Assembly: GCA_937902055.1 (NCBI GenBank)
Contig: CALGUJ010000099.1
Span: forward strand, 1 to 11,045
Length of the DNA stretch: 11,045 nt
DNA from: an uncultured Pelolinea sp.
GTDB taxonomy: Bacteria; Chloroflexota; Anaerolineae; Anaerolineales; Anaerolineaceae
Reading direction: 5' to 3'
The notes beneath the pieces are model-generated. The model made no database searches. It saw only the letters and a program-made list of their open reading frames with translations, and was not told the DNA's origin. Shown here in pieces: positions 7,228 through 11,045 of this stretch (its first letter is position 1; each line of letters opens with the position of its first letter). The translations under genes and the position numbers were made by a program.

Positions 7228-8490
7228 ATGGAAGCGTTACATACTTATCAAGTAGTTGTGGTTGGCGGCGGACCTGCCGGGCTGATGGCGGCAGGTCAAT
7301 CGGCCAGACTTGGCGCGCATACTCTTCTATTGGAAAAAATGGATCAACCCGGATTGAAATTGCGCATCACCGGTAAAGGCCGTTGCAACATCACCAATAT
7401 TGCTCCTCAAGAAGAATTTATTTCTCACTTCGGCCGTGAAGGTCAATTTCTACGCCAGGCATTCAGCCTTTTTTTCAACGAGGACCTTATTGATTTCATG
7501 GCCTCGATTGGAGTTAACACAATCGTCGAACGTGGCGGGCGAGTTTTTCCGGCCGAGGGTGATGCCAGTCAAATCACCCGAAAGATTGCCGTTTGGTCGG
7601 TCAATCAAGGTGTCGAGATCCAAACCAATACGGCTGTTCAGCGTTTATTGCTTGAAGATCAGATTATCACGGGAGTTGAGTCCAATTCGGGATTGATCAT
7701 TCCATGTCAACAAGTCATCCTGGCCACCGGTGGAGCTTCCTTCAGCCATACCGGTTCAAGCGGCGATGGGTTCCGCATCGCCACTGAAATTGGACACACT
7801 ATAATTCCAATACGACCGGCATTGGTTCCTTTGAAAACTGCCGGGGATATTTGCCAACGGATGCAGGGGTTATCTTTAAAAAATATCGAAGCTACCGTCT
7901 TAATCAATGGGAAATCCTCAATTAAAGATTTTGGCGAGTTATTATTTACACACTTCGGTATCTCCGGGCCGATAATCTTGAGCATGAGCGGGAAAATGGT
8001 TGATGCTTTGAGAGCAAAAAACAAGGTTGAACTCTCGATTGATCTTAAACCCGGAATGGACGAAAAGAAATTGGAAGCGAGATTGTTGCGGGATATCGAT
8101 GAACATGGAAAAAGGCACTTCCGCAGCTTACTTGAAAATCTTCTTCCTCAAAAAATGGTAATGGTTATGGCGGATACCTGCAACATTCCGCTCGATAAAC
8201 CATGCCATCAAATTAGTATCCAAGATCGCGCAAATCTGCTTCGATGGTTGAAGGATTTTCGCGTGGAAATCAACGGCCATCTGCCTTTGGACGCTGCCAT
8301 GGTAACCGCAGGAGGAGTGTCCTTAAAAGAAGTGGATCCAAGAACCATGCAATCCAAGTTGATGCAAGGCTTGTATTTTGCCGGTGAGGTGTTGGATTTG
8401 GCGGCAGATACCGGGGGTTATAACTTGCAGGCAGCATTTTCAACAGGCTGGTTGGCGGGAAATTCTGCTGCAAAAGCCGCGTTACCCTGA
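7228..8490 (+). CDS. HI0933/BaiN/YhiN-family NAD(P)/FAD-dependent oxidoreductase
   Basis: The protein has 420 residues, usual for the family (TIGR00275/HI0933-like). The FAD Rossmann motif VVVVGGGPAG is at 9-18, with the acidic E36 of LLLEK ending the second strand. The family signature GKGRCNITN is at 49-57, VFPAEGDAS at 107-115, ATGGASFSHTGSSGDG at 166-181, THFGISGP at 241-248, and the C-terminal flavin-binding GLYFAGEVLDL and GGYNLQ near 381-401. The family is named after clostridial BaiN, reported to act in bile-acid dehydroxylation, and E. coli YhiN of unknown function; most members have no known substrate, so I give no gene symbol. The start is certain because a stop codon lies five codons upstream and the Rossmann strand begins at residue 8. 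The gene ends 5 nt from the 3' end of the opposing tetR gene, leaving no room for a dedicated terminator. Confidence 0.93.
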   Translation: MEALHTYQVVVVGGGPAGLMAAGQSARLGAHTLLLEKMDQPGLKLRITGKGRCNITNIAPQEEFISHFGREGQFLRQAFSLFFNEDLIDFMASIGVNTIVERGGRVFPAEGDASQITRKIAVWSVNQGVEIQTNTAVQRLLLEDQIITGVESNSGLIIPCQQVILATGGASFSHTGSSGDGFRIATEIGHTIIPIRPALVPLKTAGDICQRMQGLSLKNIEATVLINGKSSIKDFGELLFTHFGISGPIILSMSGKMVDALRAKNKVELSIDLKPGMDEKKLEARLLRDIDEHGKRHFRSLLENLLPQKMVMVMADTCNIPLDKPCHQISIQDRANLLRWLKDFRVEINGHLPLDAAMVTAGGVSLKEVDPRTMQSKLMQGLYFAGEVLDLAADTGGYNLQAAFSTGWLAGNSAAKAALP

Positions 8491-8495
8491 ATCTC

Positions 8496-9065
8496 TCATC
8501 CAACACATTTTTGCAGAAATTCCGCCATTTGTTCAGGATTATATTCATTTGGACTTTCCAACCACCAGATCAGTAATCGGAACAATGCGCCTGTTAAAAT
8601 CTGGGCATATATCTCGAGTGATACATTTCTGTTGTTATAAATTCCATATTTCATATTATCTCGAATGAAATCGGCTGCCAGGTAATCTTGAACGCGTTTT
8701 GTCAGAACAGATGAACCCTGCCCACCCAACATAATCCTGTATAGATCACGGTTTTGCTGAGCATGGCGGAATATATTGACATAACTATAATATTCAGGGG
8801 ATTGCGGCATTTTCCCATCGGCCATCTGTATAGCTTCTTGAGTCGTTTGTTTAAATCCGTCCTCAACAATATCCCATACGATTTCTTCTTTATTTCGATA
8901 ATAAATATAAAAGGTTCCCCTGCCAAGATCCGCCCGGTCAGTGATCTCTTGAATGGATATTGCATCATATCCTTTTTCAAGCAATAATTCCATTACTGCC
9001 TGCTTCAATTGCATAATCGTACGCAAACGCCTTTTATCGTGCCTGGTCTCGATTTTATTTTCCAT
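8496..9065 (-). CDS. TetR/AcrR-family transcriptional regulator
   Basis: The protein has 189 residues. The N-terminal DNA-binding domain covers about 12-62: helix RTIMQLKQAVMELLLEKG, then SIQEITDRADLGRGTFYIYY (37-56), a textbook TetR helix-turn-helix ending in the GTFYxYYxNKEE motif. The C-terminal ligand domain (about 70-189) has the IFRHAQQNRDLYRIML and GALFRLLIWWLE segments seen in TetR C-terminal domains of the DhaS-like type. The gene is divergent from the alpha/beta hydrolase gene across a 136-nt interval. This arrangement is typical of a repressor controlling itself and its neighbour; the inducer is unknown. The start ATG at 9065-9063 has a good ribosome binding site AGGTGA (9078-9073) seven nucleotides upstream. 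The 3' end converges on the flavoprotein gene. Confidence 0.93.
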   Translation of the reverse strand: MENKIETRHDKRRLRTIMQLKQAVMELLLEKGYDAISIQEITDRADLGRGTFYIYYRNKEEIVWDIVEDGFKQTTQEAIQMADGKMPQSPEYYSYVNIFRHAQQNRDLYRIMLGGQGSSVLTKRVQDYLAADFIRDNMKYGIYNNRNVSLEIYAQILTGALFRLLIWWLESPNEYNPEQMAEFLQKCVG

Positions 9066-9072
9066 ATTTTGA

Positions 9073-9078
9073 TCACCT
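9073..9078 (-). promoter_or_regulatory. Ribosome binding site of the tetR gene
   Basis: AGGTGA on the minus strand, seven nucleotides before the ATG at 9065. It supports that start codon and contrasts with the lack of such sites before dinG and the flavoprotein gene. Confidence 0.75.
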
Positions 9079-9085
9079 GTTCAAA

Positions 9086-9110
9086 CTTGACATCAAGCAA
9101 AAATTGATGT
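9086..9110. promoter_or_regulatory. Candidate TetR operator: two overlapping dyads on a consensus -35 box
   Basis: CTTGACATCAAG at 9086-9097 is an inverted repeat with five-base arms and a CA centre. Overlapping it, ACATCAA (9090-9096) and TTGATGT (9104-9110) form a perfect seven-base inverted repeat around a seven-base spacer. A perfect -35 hexamer TTGACA (9087-9092, plus strand) lies inside the first dyad, though the -10 to match it is weak (ATTAAT at 9112-9117, 19-nt spacing). Position between divergent tetR and hydrolase genes fits an autoregulated operator; binding is inferred. Confidence 0.5.
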
Positions 9111-9120
9111 GATTAATTCC

Positions 9121-9149
9121 TTGACTTTGATCGAGGTTAATTTTATCTT
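9121..9149 (+). promoter_or_regulatory. Possible promoter of the hydrolase gene
   Basis: TTGACT (9121-9126) and TATCTT (9144-9149) are separated by 17 nt, giving a predicted start site near 9156 and a leader of about 46 nt to the ATG at 9202. The matches are 5/6 and 4/6 of consensus. It lies just downstream of the candidate TetR operator. Confidence 0.4.
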
Positions 9150-9191
9150 AATTATGACAGTTTGTTCATTTATTACATTGTGTCTTATTAT

Positions 9192-9195
9192 GGAG
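9192..9195 (+). promoter_or_regulatory. Ribosome binding site that fixes the hydrolase start at 9202
   Basis: GGAG is followed by six adenines and then ATG at 9202-9204, a near-ideal spacing. It favours this start over the in-frame ATG at 9190 and over GTG at 9109, which would place the coding sequence across the operator and promoter. Confidence 0.7.
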
Positions 9196-9201
9196 AAAAA
9201 A

Positions 9202-10437
9202 ATGAGTAAAAAATTTTTAGGAGCAGCTCGATCCCCTCATGGGTTGGGTGTTTTTAAAGATCACGAGACTGATTGGGTTTTTAAACGCACTCTTGAACAA
9301 ATGAGCGAAAAAGCTGCGGAGATTGGTGAATGTCTTTTTACTGCCAGTCGAATCAATGAAATTGATGGAGAAAGCTGGATCAATGCCTGGGCTGATCTTG
9401 GTGAAAAAGTATTACTCCATGGTCAAGAATCTTTCAGAAGCGGATGCCCGGTAAGTGCACGGGAATCGTTCATCCGAGCGAGCAATTACTTTCGCACCGC
9501 TGAATATGGATGTTCGCCAAGTCATCCCCGGTTCCATGAATTATGGAAAAAAAGTTATGATGCATTTCATGCCGCTTGCCCCCTATTCGATCCACCCATC
9601 CAAGTTTTACAGATTCCGTTTGAAAATAAACTTCTTCCGGGATATTTTTGGCGTCCCGACAATCGTTCTGTAAACCGGCCAACGATGATCAGTGTTGGAG
9701 GTAATGACTCTTCTGGGGAAGAAATGTTTATCACAACCGGTTTCGGCGCTGTCCGACGTGGATACAACTATCTCACATTCGAATATCCCGGGCATCGTGG
9801 CACAGTCCATCTTTACCCGGATTGTGTTAAACGTCCGGATTACGAGATACCGTTTGAAACGGTTTTGGATTTTCTTGAAATCCTACCGGGGGTTGACGAG
9901 CGTATTGCATTAGGTGGATTCAGCTATGGTGGATATGTAGCCGCACGAGTGGCAAGTTTTGAAAAAAGAATTCGGGCAGTGATTCCCGATTCCCCTGTTG
10001 TCGATATTCCGGTATTGGTACTTTCAGGTTTTCTCGGACCTTTAATTAAAGGTGTTCCGCGCGCAATTCTCGATAAAGTGATCAAACGCCGACTACGTAA
10101 TTCGCCAATCACCAAAGCCTTACTGGATTACTCTGCATGGACCTGGGGAGCGCAAAGTCTGTCAGAAGAATTTGAACTGGAATCATTCAATCGTCACAAC
10201 ATTCGGGAAGATATTCGTTCCATCACCTGCCCAGCCCTGGCTCTTGTAGGTAAAGACGAAGGCGAAGAAATGGTCAAACAGGCAAAATTCTTTTATGAGA
10301 ACATTTCATCAAAGGACAAGACTCTATATATTTTCAGCCGGGAAGTAGACGGCTCAAACGATCATTGCCAGTTGGACAATTTTTCAAGGGCGCATCAAGT
10401 AGCGTACGATTGGCTGGACAAAATCTTCAAGAAATGA
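9202..10437 (+). CDS. FrsA-like alpha/beta hydrolase (related to 2,6-dihydroxypseudooxynicotine hydrolase type)
   Basis: The protein has 411 residues from the preferred start. Residues 1-135 form a helical N-terminal region (segments such as ESFIRASNYFRTAEY at about 88-102), then a hydrolase core: an oxyanion-loop segment SVGGNDSSGEE at 164-174, FEYPGHRG at 193-200 and the nucleophile elbow GFSYGG with S241. D352 in GKDEGEE and H388 in SNDHCQ complete a plausible Ser-Asp-His triad. The order and the long helical N-terminus match the FrsA/DUF1100-like group that includes the nicotine-pathway C-C hydrolase of Arthrobacter; esterases and peptidase-like members also occur, so the substrate is not predicted. 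No signal peptide is seen from this start. The divergent TetR gene probably controls it. An upstream in-frame GTG (9109) would add 31 mostly hydrophobic residues, but those overlap the operator-promoter region. A strong terminator begins 3 nt after the stop. Confidence 0.88.
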   Translation: MSKKFLGAARSPHGLGVFKDHETDWVFKRTLEQMSEKAAEIGECLFTASRINEIDGESWINAWADLGEKVLLHGQESFRSGCPVSARESFIRASNYFRTAEYGCSPSHPRFHELWKKSYDAFHAACPLFDPPIQVLQIPFENKLLPGYFWRPDNRSVNRPTMISVGGNDSSGEEMFITTGFGAVRRGYNYLTFEYPGHRGTVHLYPDCVKRPDYEIPFETVLDFLEILPGVDERIALGGFSYGGYVAARVASFEKRIRAVIPDSPVVDIPVLVLSGFLGPLIKGVPRAILDKVIKRRLRNSPITKALLDYSAWTWGAQSLSEEFELESFNRHNIREDIRSITCPALALVGKDEGEEMVKQAKFFYENISSKDKTLYIFSREVDGSNDHCQLDNFSRAHQVAYDWLDKIFKK

Positions 10438-10440
10438 ATA

Positions 10441-10478
10441 AAACACACCTCTTATTCATCGAAATAAGAGGTGTGTTT
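10441..10478. terminator. Bidirectional intrinsic terminator between convergent genes
   Basis: AAACACACCTCTTATT (10441-10456) and AATAAGAGGTGTGTTT (10463-10478) are perfect 16-base complements around the six-base loop CATCGA. The stem ends in A-runs and T-runs, giving U-rich ends on both strands (GTGTGTTT on plus, GTGTGTTTTATT on minus). It lies 3 nt after the hydrolase stop and 20 nt beyond the stop of the opposing gene, so it can end both transcripts. Confidence 0.88.
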
Positions 10479-10498
10479 CCAGAAATACGAACAGCTTC

Positions 10499-11029
10499 TT
10501 AGAAAATTTGCTGTCCGCAATGTGGACAGACTACATGGACATTCACATCCCCGGTTGCCGTGAAGGTTGTGGTCGAGGTTAACGTTATTGTGTTGGTGGT
10601 ATTGGAAGAATCATCGTCATTGGAAGAATCATCATTTTGGGTAGTCTCTGGATCAATCTTGAATTTCGTAACAAATTGACTATGTGAACCATTGAAATAC
10701 ACGCTGCTACTCTTATATTCCCATAACAACCAATTATTGGTCCACCAGACCGCGGGAAGTTCAGGTGTCACCAGGTTGTAAAAATCGACGATGAACATGT
10801 CAATATGAGAAGGAATATTATCCAATAGACCCGATGGATCTATATGTTTATCCCACATCTTGCCATCATCCATCGCCGGGCTGATCACATGGACCAGAGG
10901 AGTATGCCCGCGGCTGCGCCAGGTATCGCCAAACTCCATGATCTCCTCAAGGGATTTATTGCCAATGATAATATGCAGGTTATTTTTCACCCACGTTAGA
11001 CCGCCAGGTACATCATAATAGCTTGCCAT
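10499..11029 (-). CDS. Uncharacterised protein: weak GH25-like domain, low-complexity acidic linker, terminal CPHCG knuckle
   Basis: The protein has 176 residues and I do not recognise it with confidence. Residues 1-126 look globular and rich in Trp. The stretch DMFIVDFYN (77-85), then PELPAVWW (89-96) and WLLWEYKSS (100-108) followed by KFKID, faintly recalls the C-terminal half of GH25 lysozymes (an aromatic 'WQY' motif before a VDLN-like strand). The N-terminal part with the catalytic DxE region is absent, so a functional lysozyme is doubtful. Residues 127-161 are a low-complexity linker of Asp, Ser, Asn and Thr, with DDSSN encoded by an 18-nt tandem repeat. The last residues are VCPHCGQQIF, one half of a zinc ribbon. 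The start has an AAGGAG site six nucleotides upstream; the frame is nevertheless open to the right edge, so a longer N-terminus cannot be excluded. It converges on the hydrolase gene. Confidence 0.6.
   Translation of the reverse strand: MASYYDVPGGLTWVKNNLHIIIGNKSLEEIMEFGDTWRSRGHTPLVHVISPAMDDGKMWDKHIDPSGLLDNIPSHIDMFIVDFYNLVTPELPAVWWTNNWLLWEYKSSSVYFNGSHSQFVTKFKIDPETTQNDDSSNDDDSSNTTNTITLTSTTTFTATGDVNVHVVCPHCGQQIF
10601..10633. repeat. Short in-frame tandem repeat, 18-nt period
   Basis: ATTGGAAGAATCATC occurs at 10601-10615 and again at 10619-10633, separated by GTC, so the period is 18 nt (six codons). On the minus strand it encodes repeated D-D-S-S-N units in the linker of the last gene. It can expand or contract without a frameshift. 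Confidence 0.8.
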
Positions 11030-11035
11030 AGTTGA

Positions 11036-11041
11036 CTCCTT
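11036..11041 (-). promoter_or_regulatory. Ribosome binding site of the last gene
   Basis: AAGGAG on the minus strand, six nucleotides before the ATG at 11029-11027. It is a strong site and supports that start even though the reading frame stays open to the window edge. Confidence 0.7.
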
Positions 11042-11045
11042 CTCG

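Noticed and set aside
9109..9201. Hydrophobic N-terminal extension of the hydrolase as a signal anchor
   Set aside because: It overlaps the TetR-type dyads and a promoter-like pair, while a good ribosome binding site precedes ATG at 9202.
1..11045. CRISPR arrays, tRNA or rRNA genes, transposons, integration sites
   Set aside because: No repeated spacer pattern, cloverleaf, transposase motif or terminal inverted repeat was seen on either strand by eye.

Overview
This is a bacterial chromosomal window with compact, housekeeping-like gene spacing. It holds eight apparently complete genes plus one cut by the left edge. By eye the base composition is moderate, slightly AT-rich. The mix of genes is a DinG-type helicase carrying an N-terminal exonuclease domain, a polyprenol-type glycosyltransferase, a polysaccharide pyruvyl transferase, a flippase-like membrane protein, an HI0933/BaiN-type flavoprotein and a TetR/FrsA-like esterase pair. 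I would guess an Anaerolineae-like member of the Chloroflexota, or a Firmicute-like lineage. No rRNA or other marker gene is present, so that guess is weak.

Layout. From 7065 leftward, all genes lie on the minus strand. First is a surface-glycan set: GT2 glycosyltransferase (7065-6100), polysaccharide pyruvyl transferase (5926-4652) and LPG-synthase-TM/flippase-like protein (4655-3735, ATGA overlap). Next is a likely two-gene unit: DinG-type exonuclease-helicase (3642-841) and, 12 nt downstream, a COG1237-like metallo-beta-lactamase-fold protein (828 to beyond the left edge). From 7228 rightward there is a plus-strand HI0933/BaiN-type FAD oxidoreductase. It ends 5 nt from the 3' end of a minus-strand TetR regulator (9065-8496). 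Divergent from tetR, a plus-strand FrsA-like alpha/beta hydrolase runs to 10437. It ends at a perfect 16-bp hairpin shared with the convergent minus-strand gene (11029-10499), an unrecognised small protein with an acidic Ser/Asn/Asp/Thr-rich tail and a terminal CPHCG knuckle.

How the genes may work together. The GT2, pyruvyl transferase and flippase-like genes are plausibly one surface polysaccharide or lipid-linked glycan pathway. The TetR/hydrolase pair looks like a classic divergent regulator-target module, with overlapping dyads sitting on a consensus -35 box. dinG and the oxidoreductase gene both lack a visible Shine-Dalgarno sequence and have a -10-like box placed so that transcription would begin at or within a few nucleotides of the start codon. 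That suggests leaderless or near-leaderless expression, while the tetR, hydrolase and last genes carry normal ribosome binding sites.

I found no tRNA, rRNA, CRISPR array, insertion sequence or phage integration site. No stretch longer than 300 bases is gene-free. I did not find a convincing new multi-gene system. The least explained item is the small protein at the right end.
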